Source: Phaseolus vulgaris (lineage: Eukaryota > Streptophyta > Magnoliopsida > Fabales > Fabaceae). Taken from it: a stretch of 64,000 bases of DNA. Both the position numbers and the translations under genes were made by a program. How positions within the stretch are numbered: position 1 is the first letter of the stretch; each line of letters begins with the position of its first letter. Location: positions 23,115,366 through 23,179,365 of the forward strand of contig NC_023758.2 in assembly GCF_000499845.2 (NCBI RefSeq). Direction: 5' to 3'. Positions 24,446 through 38,729 of the stretch are shown here, one piece after another. The notes beneath the pieces were generated by a model that worked only from the letters and a program-made list of their open reading frames with translations, did not search any database and was not told the DNA's origin.

Positions 24446-27400
24446 GAAAATGAATGTTCTAAAAGTGTTATGACATAGATAAATAAAATGAGGAAACTAA
24501 TACATTCATTTTAACTGGAAAATTTGGTTGTTTCTTTATACATTTTTTAGCCAAATGCATCCGGGTTTATTTGAAAAAATTGTATGTTAACTAGACATGA
24601 TTATCATGCAATTATGGATAGTTTAAGTCGTGTTTTGGTTGAATTATGTCTCGTAATACTTTAATAATCACTTTAACTAATAAATCTATTTGTTTGAGTA
24701 CATCAACAAATTAAGTGGGGAAAAAGAAAAATAAAAGGCATATATATTTGTTGAACTACAATTCATCTTGAAATAAGAAGAGACAAATCAAAATACTTTA
24801 CAAAATGACTAAAAACGTATATTTGACATCATATTTTAATACGATCAATACAGTCTCACATCATTTAATCATTTAAGAATTAATATTAAAAATATAATAT
24901 ATACACCTTCGTTCCTTAACCATTTGAAAATAGGTTATATATACATCTTCATTCATTATCTTTGAGATCAAAACAATTTTTATATGCTATCTATATATTG
25001 TGAATGTTGGATTAAAAATCTTTTTAGTTCAATATAATTTGTATAATATCATATTAATTATGTAATTATTACTTATTATAATTTTTAAAAATATGATAAT
25101 TATTAACAATAGCAGAAAACAATATTAGTAATATTTTTGTATGTCAATACAATAACGACCAAAATTTATATTAATTTTTTAATCTTAAACCGGAATTTGT
25201 GACAAAATTTTAAATAATTTCTTTAAAAAATAAAAATTATAACCCAAAAAACCATAACTTTTATTATTAAGCACATTTATAATTCAGAATTTATAATTAG
25301 ATTATAAATTTAAGACTTAGTCTTGCCAGATATAAAATTTAAGATATTATTAAATTATTTAAAATAAAAAGTTAATAAATAAAAAATTATTAAATGTGGA
25401 TTTTACCAGTCTCCTATATTGACATAAAAGTTACAAAGGTTTAAAAAAATCATATGACATAATCAAATAAATAAAAAGTAAAATAAAAAATCACATGAGG
25501 ACCTTATTTTAAATATGGCTTAATACCCGTACCCGTAACTCAAAAACTGGTTATTAGTTAAATTAAAATTGAATTTTAAAAAACGGAGTTCATTTTGTCG
25601 CTAATAGCTACAATAACTTAACAACTAACTTTAGAAATAAATAATTTTTTTTTATGATATCAAATTTTGGTGTCAGCGTAATATAATCTCACTCATCTGA
25701 AATCAAATACTATTTCGTGAGTATTTTTATTTGTCTAAAAATATCAACCATTTAAAAAATAAAGAATATTACTTGTTTATTTATTTATTGATATTTGACT
25801 TAAATATTTAATTAGTAATAATTACATTCAAACTAATTTACTGGAAATATTTTATTTTAATACTCTGTAAGAATTAGTATATATATGAAAGACAGTCAAT
25901 ATATAATATAATAGAGAAAATAATGAATATTAAACTGACTTTGTTCTTAATTATGCCAGGTCAACTATGATTTGGTCTGAAAAATTGGATCTAAAGTAAT
26001 TAGTGTAAAGGTTTTTCAAACTACTGGTAAAACATATGGAATGGAAGTCATTTATTTATGAATTCAGTTGAACTTTCAACGTCATTAACATAACTTGCAC
26101 ATTTCTTTTCATTGCTTTGCAGTCGAACCAAATTAAAAGACGAATCAGTCATACTCTTTTAGCATACTGAAATGGAGAATGACAAATAAATGTTTTAACT
26201 ATTATTACTATTAGTTTTTTTATTTTATATATTTTATTAAATTTGTTCTCACTACTATAAAAAAAAATTAATTAATAGTGCATGGCTGAGTATATCTCGG
26301 TCATTAGACACAATATTCCATCTAATGGTTAAATTAAAATATAATTAAACATTATATGTTAAATTAATATGAGAGTTTATCGTAGTAGTCGTGCTAATTA
26401 TGTTCAATATCTTGAAGGTTTAACTATATTCTATAAATAGGTTGATTATATCTAAATTAAATTAATGTAGGTATTTAATAATATTTATTATCATTAATCT
26501 TTGAATATCAAACATATTCAAGATTGAACCGAAAATCTTCCAACTAATTCAGACTTACTTTTTGAGACTCTCGAATCCACAGGAAAATATATCTCATTAG
26601 TTAAAAGTACAACGATCCTCTTAAAACTCAATCAAGTTCCTTAATTAAAAAAAATCAATAATATGAAATTTAGTTATAAGTTATATTACAAGTAAATTAA
26701 AATTATCAATTTTTTAAATAATTTTAGTATCAATTTATGTGACAGATTACATTAATTGTCTCGTAATAATAAGAAAATCATAATAGACTAATGATGTTTG
26801 AATTCGGTCTAAAAAGTTCAAAAAATTATATCCTAAAGGTTAATTATGAAACTCGGATACTCCTCTCAGATTACGTGTCTATATCGGACACACGTATTGG
26901 ACATTGACATTCGTACAACACTTGTAGGACAATGAAATGTTCAATTCAATAAATATTTATTGAATTTTTGACAATTATAGCACGGTTCTAACACAATTTT
27001 AAAAAGGAAAAATACATTAATTTTATAAAAACTCAAACTTATTGTATAATTTTTTATTATGATTATAAAAAAAAGGAACAAATCATTTTGAACCCGTCAT
27101 GAAAAACATCTTTTTGTTCCAAAAGAAATATGAAACATACTTGTTCACATAAATATTTATTATCAATTTATATAATTCATAATTATATAATATATAAATT
27201 TGTGTCCCCGTGTCATACATTTTAGAGATTATAGGTATCTCAGTGTCAGTGTTAGTGTCTGCACTACATAATTGTTAACTATAACATTAAATTTTGTAAT
27301 AAGTGATTAACGTATTAATAATTTATAATTTTGTAATAACTTGTAATTTTGTTTATTCTTTATTGATTTATTTATTTATTTTGTTATAAGTAATTAATCC

Positions 27401-30400
27401 AACAATTTAGTAAAAAGTAATCATATTTTTATTTTTTAAAATTAAATTACTTCATTAATTTTTTTATTAATAATGAGATCAAGTTGAAAAAAAATAACTA
27501 CCGAGTACGAGATTAAAAAATACAATTAAGCCAAAAATAAAAGTTAGATTATATTCAATTTACTCTATTTTTAAAATATTTAATCTTTTTTTTTTAATAA
27601 AAAAGTTACGTTGCCCTTTTATCCAAACTGATACTAACAACCTTGGTTATTTATCTTATAAAAGAAAATACTAAGTAGATAAAAAATAAATAAAAAATTA
27701 TCTCGAAAATAATAAATTAATCAAACAAAAAATAATGTATAAAGAGGTTAAATTTTTCTGTTGTTATTTAAGTTATTCAATTTGATTACTTTATTTGAAA
27801 ATGTTTGTTATTCTTCTGTTTTGAAACAATATTACTAACATGCTTTAAAAATGTAGAAGATCAAAGTAAGCATTTTTAAAATAAGGAATCAGCCGATTTT
27901 TTTTAATAAAGCCGAAACAAAAGTATAATTTAGCAATTGGAAATGCATGTATTATAAATATTAAATTCATTTTTTAAATATTGAAAATGTTAGTTAGAAA
28001 GGAAATAGGTATAATTAATTTAAACGAGTAAATTTTAAATAAAAGGATTTAAAAGAATAACATGTAGCAGTTTCGATAAATTTCAGTTAAATTCAATGTA
28101 GTTTTTAGTCATTATTAAATAGTAATTAATTTATAAAATAATAATAATAATTAATTATTACATTAGATACTATCTTATAAAATAAAAAATTATAAAATAA
28201 AAAATTATAAGTATTTAAAATGATTTTTATTATCAATAAAAAATTATAAAATAATTTTTAATTGATCTAATATTAGTTATCAATATTTTAATTACCAACT
28301 ATTTTAAAATTTAAATTAATTTTTATATTGATTAATTTATAATATAAAATAATTAAGAACTAAAACATTGATAACTAATGTTATATCAATTAATAAATTA
28401 ATTTATAAATTTTTATTAATAATAGAAATTATTTTAGATATTAATAATTTTAGTTTATAAGATATTATCTAACTTAATTAATATAATAATTTTTTTTTAT
28501 CTTTGAAGTTATTTTTTATTTATTTAATATTTTTTACATCAACACTCATAAGCTGAAAAGTAAAAGTATTTTAAAAAAAATCACTATTTTTAATTAGTTA
28601 TTATGAAATATATATATTCCTTTCCTTCATTAACTTTTTTTTTAATTTCTACAAAAATCTAAAAATTGTTCTCGAATTATTCTTTAGAAAAGAAGAAAAA
28701 ACAATCAAACCATGCGAAGATGATGACTATATTTTGGAGGCAAGGAAAATAGTAAATTTGAATAAGAAAAATATCAATATTAAAAAATGTAATTAACGTT
28801 TGAGTAAACATTAGTTTAAAAATATTAAATATTTGAAGAATATTTTTATAAAAATAACACAGTAAAATGCAAATAAAATTTTGAAAAATGAAAATATTGA
28901 ATACATTAAAGTTTGAAAAATATGTTATACAAAATTATTCCTCTAAAATGTATTATAAAATTATATTGATATATCTGTAAAGAGTTGAATTTAGAGTTTG
29001 GGTTGTCCTAATTTGGACACACATAAAATACAAATATTTATTAGATATTGATTTTTCACAATCACATAATATTTTTCACTTACATGTGGCCCAGCTGAAT
29101 GTCCTTGTATAAGTCCCTTCTCCCTGGCCCATTTATACACTAAAATTGAAATACAATGATTAATTTGGACCAATAATTGGGAAAACATTATAAGCAGTCT
29201 ATCATGCTTCATGTTCATCTCAAATTCAATTCACATGGTATGTCAAGACCATTTCTGTTATTTGTCCTCTATATTTCTTATATTCAATTTTCACTATATT
29301 TTATAATAAAATTAAAAACAGTTTTGAAAAAAAATAATAATAATTTACGATTTGACATTAAAAACCGAAAATATTATTTTGACAATTAGTTGAAAATGTT
29401 ACACCGTGATATCACACAATATCATTTTAAAATTATTCAATTATTTTTTTAATTGTAATATAATGTAAGTTATTTAAACAAAAAAATTATCTTCAATTAT
29501 AATATGATCCAAGTTTACTCTTAAGAAAATAACGAACCAAATGAATGTGTAAAGAAGAAATTTCATCATTAATTACTCTAAATGGTGTCATCGTGATCAT
29601 CAATCAAAACAATCTCGATACTGATCTCATATGCAAAACACGTCCAACTTATTTAATAATCAATTCTTAAAAATAAAATGCATCTACAAGCATAATTTTT
29701 CCATTTTAATAATTATTAAAAGTCTCTCTATTTCGGTAATTTGTAGAAAACTACATCACTTATACAAAAGATGTCTCCTCGTTAGACACACGTTACTCAA
29801 AACTTTTCCAACAAAAAAGGTACAATGTATTTACATGTGCCAAGATGGCAAACATAAAGTGCAACTTTTTTTTGCTCTTCAGAGATAGTCACTAATTTTC
29901 CTAGAAAAAGAGACTTTTGAACACTCAAATCCAATTTCAATGCAACACTTAGAGAAAGAGATATTCAAATGGTTTGTGAAAACAAAAGAAATCCTATTAA
30001 ACTGAAATGCCCCTAAAAAATCATGATAAGAAAAAGAAAGTGTGAAAAGAATGAAAAGTGAAGTTATTGTAAGACCTATTTTAAAGCCAAAAGCTGGTGG
30101 CCTTTGGGATGAGCAAAAGGTTGCACGTGTAATAGGATCTGAACTTTATAAGGCCATTATTATTCCACATGAATAATAATGGGGTCCCATTGTTATAATA
30201 GCCAGAGACAGATACAAAACTTGACAAGAGATAATTACTAACATTGGGGTCCCATTGCCATTCACATTGTAAACAACAAGACCATCTAAAGTAGGTATAT
30301 ACGTCCTTCTATGTTGTTTTGTATGTGAACCACGATTTTTAAGGGTTTTTTTTTAATTATAAAAAAAATATTTCTTCAACAGCAATCTGAGACTATAAAT

Positions 30401-31706
30401 TAGTTTGTTTTTTCTAATCAAGGTTTTCTTCATTTATATAGCTGGATCATCTTGAATATTATTGGCAGTGCAGCAAATATTGCATGCACACTGTTGAGTA
30501 AGTCGTACAAGTATTTCATCACTAACCCTTTTATGATACTTGGCTTGAAAGGGAAATCTGAAGTGAAAAAGGAGTAATTTAGTGGCATTAGCAATGAAAG
30601 AAAGTAGGAAACAGGAGAAGGGTAATTGGTAGAAAATGTGGTGACAAATGAACATAGTGGTCAGAGTGGTGGAACGTTTAGAGGTTTGGTTCCTTAGTAT
30701 TTGAGCTAAGGAGCATGCATTAGTTTGGTATTGGTAAGTATGAGTGAGACAGAAGAGTACATATGTCTAAATGCATGCTCCTTTATATCCTTATATGGGA
30801 AGTCCTTCTTCTCAGTGGTACAACTTTCGTGGAAACAACATCATCTGGATTATCTACCTAAAACCTACCAACACAACACAACACTGCCTGTCCAAATCAT
30901 TGGTCGTTTTCCCAACCATGCCCAATCTCATCATTTCCGCACCTTAAACTCTACAATATTCGACCAAACTCACCACAAACCAATCTGCATACATCTATAA
31001 GCTACTCATCGGGGAAACTTTTCGATCGTTACTTACATTCTCTCCATTACTACAAACCACTGCCAGAGCTTAACAAAAAAAATTCCAGAGCCAAAACAAT
31101 TAAAACTGTTGTGTTCTTCTGAACTCAAATATAATTTATTTATTTTCATTAGCTAAAACGTAAATATAATTATAAGGAGAAGTTACACTATTTATCCCGA
31201 AGTCACCCTGACACCTTGTTTGGTTTCACGTGCATTTAATTTTAAATATTAATTGTTTTCCTGCTATTTATTTACATTAATTAATACTATCCCATATTTT
31301 TAAATATTTAATTAACATACTGATGTGTCCCAAATGATAAATCTTGTTTTTGCCACTGCCAGAGCTTAATAGGTACAATGTAACTTTCAAGTCACAGAAT
31401 AGTCATTGATTGGAAATATGGTGTTATCAAATAAGAAATGAGATTATGTAGTTACTTCTCCTTTGGATTCAGTTGTTTATGTACCCATTAACAATGGCTG
31501 AACTTAAGAAGCATCGTAATGGCTCTGAATGGACGATGTCAATCTAAAACAAAAAAACCCTATTTTATTTCTTCATTATTGACAAACTTCACTAAAAAAG
31601 AAAGAAAAAATTGGTATAAACTCTTTTATTAAAAAATATACTTTAAATTTAACTTCATAAGGTAAAACTTGTATATGAAATATCTTTATCTTAATTATAT
31701 GAGATC

Positions 31707-31748
<42 letters not shown>

Positions 31749-33397
31749 TTGAAACTGACAACTTATAAATAAGATTATATATTATAAAATATCATTATTT
31801 TTAGTAATTTACAACATATTTTCTTTTACCACTAAATATCTCAAACTCCGTATCCAAATACACTTTGAATGTTTGTGGATAAAGAGCAGTAAATTTCCTC
31901 TCTTTTTTCTGGAACACATAAGAATGTCAAATACTTGTATATTTGATTTGGGTTGTTAAAATTTGGTTTATATGTGATGTTTCTTCCGCTTACGTGTGGT
32001 TCTCACTGAGTTCGTTAAATAATGATTTCTGAAATGTTCTGGATTTCCTTCACTTACCAATAATGTTTTTAGAGACCATATGGTGACAACAGGTGCTAGC
32101 AAAAATATATGGCAATCGCTCTGTTTTTTGTTCTTAGTGATAAAATGGGAAAACTGCCATATTTAGGTTTCTCACTCAAAACAGCAAAGTAGGTCCTATC
32201 ATACTCTCTTTTCTTTTTCACGAGATATATTGTTATCATTATTCTGTCTAGTCATTATTCACTACAGAACTCTAATTATCTCTACCCATATTAAGATCTT
32301 TCATTTTCCTGTTTCTTTGGATGGTCACAGTGCTGGAAAAAGTTGTACATATCTGTGTGTGCCATTTTTTAGAAAGGATAAGCTCTTTCAATATACATCT
32401 TTAAAGGCACAATTATTGATAGACTTTTTTAACGTTTATAATCATTTTTCTTTTAATTTCTCATAAAAATGTCAATTGTTTGAATAGTTAATCATCAATT
32501 ATTAAAATTATTTTTTACTTTTTCATCTACCTTAGATTTTGTGAAGGTTGTTTCTTCCTCCACCTCCACACCACCTCCTTACTTCTTAAAATATAGAAAA
32601 TACATTTTATTCTATTAATTTTAATTTCAGAATAGATTATCTGACAATTTATGGATTATTATTTTTCAGATTCTATAATATGAGTTTCTTTAAAAATATA
32701 TATTTCAAATTATGGAATTTCATTAAAAAAAAGTTGTTTTTAACTAAGGTTATATTTGATGTTTCCGGCAATTTTAATCTCCACTAAATGCGTTACCGCG
32801 TTTTTTTTTTTTCCTTTAGAAGATTCAATGTAATTAATGGATTACTAGTGGTTTTGAGAAATCCACTTATGATCAATTATTTTTCAGTAATTATGTGAAC
32901 CCCGTTATTACCAGGGGTTTATGTCAGGGTTTTGCAAACTCTCATTACTCAGGGATTTTACAAACCTCGATTAAATTCATTTTTTTGTATTTTTTAAATT
33001 AATTTTGTTTTTTAATAGATTTTTTTTTAATATACATAAATTCAAAAATCACTGAAAAAAATAAAAAACAAATATTTTAAAATTTAGAAAACTTAATTAG
33101 TTCAAACTTTTTTATTTTTAGTGAAAAACCTATGCAAGTTTACTGATGCCACATACATATGTGTATATAAAATCATCATTTTAGTTGAAATATATAAAAG
33201 GAATATATAGGTCAAAACAATGTTTCAGGATTACAAAAAGGAATATAAAAGTTATAAAACATATAATAAACTATTTATTTATTATAAAAACAAAAAAAAA
33301 AATTATCATTGTTTCAGATTACAATGAAAAAAACAATATTTTAGGCTCAACTAATGTACAACCGAACTTTATAATTATTATATAAACCTATTATTAA
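24446..33397. other. Long AT-rich intergenic region without recognisable genes
   Basis: I read both strands and found no family signature. It holds scattered degenerate repeats: words similar to the fold-back MITE at about 28080-28530 (ttaattttagata, agtttataagatat), and a diverged repeat at about 26845-27270 with paired motifs such as gtgtctatatcggacacacg and gtgtccccgtgtcatacatt. The phrase cactgccagagcttaa occurs at 31058 and 31355. Short open frames at 29631, 30725 and 32230 look like chance. Confidence 0.45.
31711..31746. repeat. (AT)n microsatellite
   Basis: About 18 uninterrupted AT units. Confidence 0.9.
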
Positions 33398-34077
33398 GGT
33401 TCTGTTTGGATTGAGGAGGGGATTTGTGAGGAGGGGAGGGAGTGGATTTGTGAGGATTAGAGAGGATGTGTGAGGTTGTTTGGATTGAGGGATGATATAG
33501 TGGATTTGTGATGATGGTTTATTGTAAGTTTACAAATTTACCCTTGTTATTAAAAAATATTTGAATAATAAATTATGATTTTTTTTGTAGGTTTGAATTA
33601 ATTAAATATTTTTAATATATAATATTCATAATTATTTATATTTTTTAATAAAAAAATTAAAAAATATAATAGAAAATATTTTTGTGTTAAATTGAAATAA
33701 ATTTATTAAATATATTAAAATTTATGAAAATAATATTTATTATTATATTCATTTGTTACTTTATATAACTATATATATATTGTTGATATTATAATTTTAT
33801 TTTTTAATTTTTTAATTTTATTATTTATATTAATAGTATAATTAAATATTTTTAAAATTATAAATAATAAATAAATTTATGTAATATTTATTTTTGTATA
33901 TTGTAATAAAATGTGCACAAGGATATTTAGGTAAAATACAATAATCCTACATCATCCTCACAAATCTCGGGTGAAAAAAACCATCCACCCTCCCTCCCAT
34001 CCACTCCCCAACCCTCAAAACCCTTGAAACAAACACAAAAAAATCCTCCCTCCTCCCTCCTGGAAACAAACACACCC
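33398..34077. mobile_element. Tourist-like (PIF/Harbinger) MITE
   Basis: 680 bp, flanked on both sides by TAA (33395-33397 and 34078-34080), the 3-bp duplication of PIF/Harbinger elements. The left end reads GGTTCTGTTTGGATTGAGGA. The right end, read inverted, is GGGTGTGTTTGTTTCCAGGA, so the terminal repeats are imperfect but clear. Subterminal blocks rich in GGAGGG/CCCTCC extend the symmetry. Interior AT-rich and non-coding. Confidence 0.8.
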
Positions 34078-36026
34078 TAAAAATCCAATCCGTCTTGAAA
34101 TTGCACTCAACTTCAAAATATTCTATTATAAGATATGGACTCTTCTGAAAGGTAAATTTATTAATTTTATTAATTTGAAAAAAAACATTTATTAATTTGG
34201 CACTATAAATATATCAACAATACATTAAAATCTATTTAACCACAATAAAACTTACAGAATATTAATGTCATACACATTCTTTTAAATACAAATAAAACTT
34301 ACTAAATAAACTAATGTATAAGAAAAAAGATAATAATTAATACTAAGCATGCGTTAAGGCTATAGGACACAACGTCCAAATTTTGTTTCCTCGTAAGACA
34401 ATAACAGTAACTTAAAACACAACACTAAAATGAAATATTGACACTAATAAACAGAGAAAAAAAAAATCGCATCCATCCTCTTAAGATCAAGATAACTAGA
34501 GAAAAACACATACACTAGAATTTAAAAACATGCAAAACCCTCGTCCTTTGAAACTCAATCATTGTCCACCTGCCAAAAAAAAAGGCGTTGATTTATTTTA
34601 ATTAGTAAATACTATCTTTGGACAATAGGTGCTATATCCATATCAATGAGTATAACTAACAAGATCAAATAACAATTAAAACATTCTTTCTTATTTTATG
34701 TATCATACTCTTACTCCGGGAAAAATCAAATATTACATGCAATTAACAAAAAATGGGTCCAGTCTCATTCTATAGACAATTAAACAAAAGACACACAATT
34801 TATAACTTGTCAATATCTCAATTTAATCCTATAATAATATATTGTAAATAATATAATAATTAAAATAAACAAGACATAAGTTTATTTTCTATCATTATCA
34901 ATATTTTATTTAATAAAATATTAAGAAAATCCTATCTCACATAAAAATAAAAAATAAAAAATAATAATACTTATTTGAAGTGTTCAAACTTTCAGTTTTT
35001 ATTTTCCTCATTCAATTTCCAATGCTTGTGAAGTTTTTTTTTTTTTAATTTAAAAACCATTTATTTAGATAATCAAATATTAGTGTGCAATGACTTAACT
35101 TGAAAGAAAAAATAAAGTCGTTATTTTAGGGTTTAATTGAACAGATTCTCTTTCAATATAAGAAATCCAAAAGAATGTGTCCCAATTTTAGTGAGTCCAC
35201 GATTAGAACGGTCGAGACCAATATTAAAAACAATAAGTTTACCTTAAAAAAATCCATTAGTATTGCTCAAATAAATAAACAACCTCTAACAAAAAGCAAA
35301 AATGAAAAATAAGAAAATATATAAAAGAGAATTAAAGTAAAGGTGAGATGAATAGAGTTGATGTTTCACATACGGTTCCAACTTCTAAATTACCTTGCAG
35401 CTACTTTCTGCAAGAATCAGAAACCATTCACAGGGTAAACAATTTGCACTGCATTCATTCACGCAATCTTCTAATACTAACCTGTGCAATAATGATCCAA
35501 TAAGGCAACAGTAAAAAGGTGGAAGATAAATACTAGGTTTATAACTACAAGGTGATGGAGCGAGTCACAACACAGTTGAAGGCATTGTTATTCGTCAGGA
35601 AAAACTACCTACATATCTGAATGTTGTAGTAATACCAAATCGAATGGTTTTTACTTACAACTGCTATATTTGGTTCTTTGTTGAAAAAAAAACTGCTATA
35701 TTTGGTGGGAGGAAGCACCCTTTCCAAGGTTCCAAGGCTCACACTTTCAAGTTTCACACTTAATTAGAAGAGCTCAACCAATTGAAGACCTTTTGTATGA
35801 ATCATTTCAATTATCTCGCTAAACGTTGATGCTTAACAGTAAGTTCCCTGGAGTCAACCATTTCAACATGAAGTTTTCAACTTTTTATTTTCATATAGAA
35901 TTTTTAGCTATAGCAAAGAACGTGTGAATATGCATGTGTGTACATGTGCACATGTTGTGTGTGAGAGAGAGGGAGGGGTGAGATAGAGAAAAATAGATTT
36001 TGAGAGAGAGAGAATTATGTGCTTAC
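34078..36026. other. AT-rich intergenic region
   Basis: No gene recognised. The later exons expected for the solanesyl diphosphate synthase remnant (including the first DDxxD motif) should lie here on the minus strand, but I could not find them. A small direct repeat aactgctatatttggt occurs at 35658 and 35691. Confidence 0.45.
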
Positions 36027-37060
36027 TTCAAGTCAAGAAACTCTGTAGTTGCCCTTGCCACCAAGAACACCAAAGTTGGTCTCATCCTCTTCCCACCAGC
36101 ACTAAAAATCTGGTCAGCTGCAGACAATAAAACTGGATTTTCTGCTCCTACAATCCATCAAAGCATCTTTATCAGATACATTAAAAGTTAGCTATCAAAC
36201 GATCACCATTTGCAAGAAAAAGAAGCTAATGAAAGAAGGTTCAACAGGGAATGAGAATGATAAAGACTTCGCACAAATTGACTGGATAAACATTCTTACA
36301 CTAAAAAAATCTAATGCGTAGTAACTTATGTGCTACAATACAATCAATTTAGAATGGTCTTAAAAAATGTTTCTCAATAAATAAATCAATAAAATTGAAT
36401 ACCATTAATCCCAAAACATTGCAGTTTGTAAATTGGTATCTAGATACAAAGAAACATGTAAATACCAAACAAAGCCAAACTAATGAATTCAATAAAGGTA
36501 ACAAGAACAAAATCCCAGAACAGTTAAAGAACTTCATTCAAGCTTATGCCCCTTGTTTCCTTCCTTTAAAAATTCTACACTTTTTTGGTCTGCTAAAGCC
36601 ACTCTCACTCACAGTATATAGAACAGGACTTCATGAGACAGACAGTAACAATCATAAATCTTTCATACTAGATAAAACACCAGAAAACATCCATCCCAAA
36701 AGCATTACTTACCAACTGAAGATTTTTATTGAGAGTTAGCAAATCATTAGCAACTACTTCAAAGAACCTAGCTGGGGAAATGGGGGACTCTGAATAACCC
36801 TTCAAGTTCAATCCATTGGTTGGTAAGGTTTTCGATTGCTTGAGTTCCCCTATTAAAAAACTAAAAGTTTCAATGTCTAGTTCAACAACTATAACTAACA
36901 CCTATAGTCATAAATAGTCACAAAAGCAGACATAGAATTTTCAATTACTTAATTAGATAAAGAAACGTAGGAAAAGCTTTTCCATTAGTGAAATGAAAAG
37001 AATACCAAATATAAAATCTACACCTTGATGTGCTAGATTTGCAAACTTGGAATCATCAAC
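36027..37060 (-). pseudogene. Solanesyl diphosphate synthase (plastid type), three exons only
   Basis: Three minus-strand exons with good splice borders: 37024-37060 (VDDSKFANLAHQ), 36713-36849 (ELKQSKTLPTNGLNLKG then PISPARFFEVVANDLLTLNKNLQ) and 36027-36147 (AENPVLLSAADQIFSAGGKR then MRPTLVFLVARAT). The phases of the first two join cleanly. The GGKRMRP motif is the substrate-binding signature of long-chain trans-prenyl diphosphate synthases, and the surrounding residues match the plastid SPS1/SPS2 type that makes the plastoquinone side chain. The transit peptide and everything after the third exon, including both Asp-rich catalytic motifs, are missing. The join of exons two and three lacks two or three residues usual in the family. 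Best read as a truncated duplicate. Confidence 0.75.
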
Positions 37061-37069
37061 CTACAAAAT

Positions 37070-37768
37070 AAATTGAATACACCACATGACAAAAAAACAC
37101 GTCAATAAAGCATGTAAAAACAAAGAAATTAATTACTACGTCAATAGTGTAAGATTAATTACTAGTATTTATGAACTATGCTAAGAACAGCTGGAAGAAA
37201 AAAAGAAAAGACTTATATGGAGAATTTCTCATAAATTCATTGAGCAACGATATATACAGAAAAACAAAAATTCTGCAAAAACAAGCTAATAAAAAAAAAA
37301 GCTAATCGTTTAAAGATAAACAACACCCAAAAAACTATATAATCCAATTTCATGCATTATTCAAATGTTGAATATATCATTTCGAAAAAAAAAAACTACT
37401 AAAAAACAGTGAAGTATCCTAACATGTGATACAGAGCTGCACAGGTCCATGAAAAAATCAACTAAGGTCCTATGTTGTTCTACTTCATCCTCCTTGATTT
37501 AACCTGCGGTTTTAGTTTCAAATTAGAAAACAAATTTAGTATACAATTCCTTATACTTAACATCAAAATTCCCAAATATTATACATGTCATCTTGAACAA
37601 TTCCTTATACTTCACCATGCAGTCTAACACTCACTTATTTATAACTATAAATGTTGTTAATACTTACCTAAACAAAGCAGATAATAAGACGACTATAATA
37701 ATACCTTGTTTCAGAAATTGGCCTCGAAGGAATCGCCGAATCTACTATCACAACCAGTTTCGTGATGC
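37070..37768. other. Spacer between SPS remnant and duplicated segment
   Basis: AT-rich, no exon I can assign. The minus strand near 37690-37768 continues an open stretch from the duplicated segment (reading ...DKIEEVNPKHHETGCDSRF) and may be part of the same unidentified gene. Confidence 0.3.
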
Positions 37769-37769
37769 T

Positions 37770-38170
37770 TAGGGTTTACTTCTTCAATTTTGTCGAAGAA
37801 ATCGCACTTGCAAGCAACATTCTCTGGAATAGATTGCAGTGCGAAACATCTACAGAAACTCAGAATCAATCCATCATTTCACATGAATGTGAGAGAAATG
37901 AGAACGAACCTTCAGCGTCCTTGAGATCATCTCTGAGACTCAAGATTTCTTGTTTTCTTTCAGTGGCCTGAGAATCCGAAGGTGAAATAAAAGTGAATAT
38001 TCAAAGGCGTTGGATTGGGATTTAAGGAAGGAAGTGTATAACCTTTCGTCATCGGAGAATAGCGTTGCGAAGGAGATAGTGCATTGTACTCATTTGCTTT
38101 TTTCAAAATCTTTGATTTGAGAAGCGAATGAAGAGACGAACTTGAGAGAGTTTCCTAGAGATGGTACTAA
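37770..38170 (-). pseudogene. Unidentified gene fragment, copy 1
   Basis: The minus strand carries coding-like stretches: one around 38030-38165 (SLKFVSSFASQIKDFEKSK, then a stop in this copy), one at 37916-37969 reading TERKQEILSLRDDLKDAE between a good acceptor (ttcggattctcag) and a possible donor GTTCG, and one at 37770-37860 after ttctgtag. I do not recognise the family. The charged helical second piece suggests a coiled coil. The other copy at 45421-45890 keeps the first stretch open longer, so this one has gained a stop. Confidence 0.35.
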
Positions 38171-38720
38171 ATCCGTGGAACGCTCTGCCTCTCTGGAATT
38201 GTTAAAAGCTTGGTGACTCCAAAACTCAATGTTTAAAAAACGCGATAAATTAAAATAGAGTAAGAAATTAATAAAATTTGTTGCAATTTTTTAAAACTGC
38301 CAATACTTTTCAGGGTTTAGAAAACTTCTCCTATTATCTTACTGGAGGGTTAAGGTTTTTTAACCCTTGTTAACAAACCTCTCTTAAAAATAAGATTTTT
38401 TTTTAATGTTTAGAAGGTATATTCAGATTATATAATCCAAAGAGTATTTTTATATCTGAGAAAATTTCAGAATTATGTAGTCCAAAATATATTTTTTAAA
38501 AGAATTTTTTTTTATTTGTATACCTTTAAGATATTTTTAAATTCGAAAGTAACTTTCAGATTCTATAATTCAATAGGTGTAACTAAAATAAAAAATACAT
38601 TTTCCAGATTCCAAAATTCGAAATGTATATTTTTTAAAGATAAAATTATCTTTTCTACATATGGAGGTGCAAGAAGAAACTAAGAAGTTGCAGGAAGAAA
38701 TAGTCTTTTGTGAATCTCTT

Positions 38721-38729
38721 ATATTTTTA
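38721..38729. repeat. 9-bp target site duplication (left)
   Basis: ATATTTTTA, identical to 39450-39458, flanking the Mutator-type MITE. Confidence 0.85.

Noticed and set aside
26845..27270. Possible inverted-repeat transposon with GTGTC motifs
   Set aside because: The paired motifs are too degenerate to delimit ends by eye.
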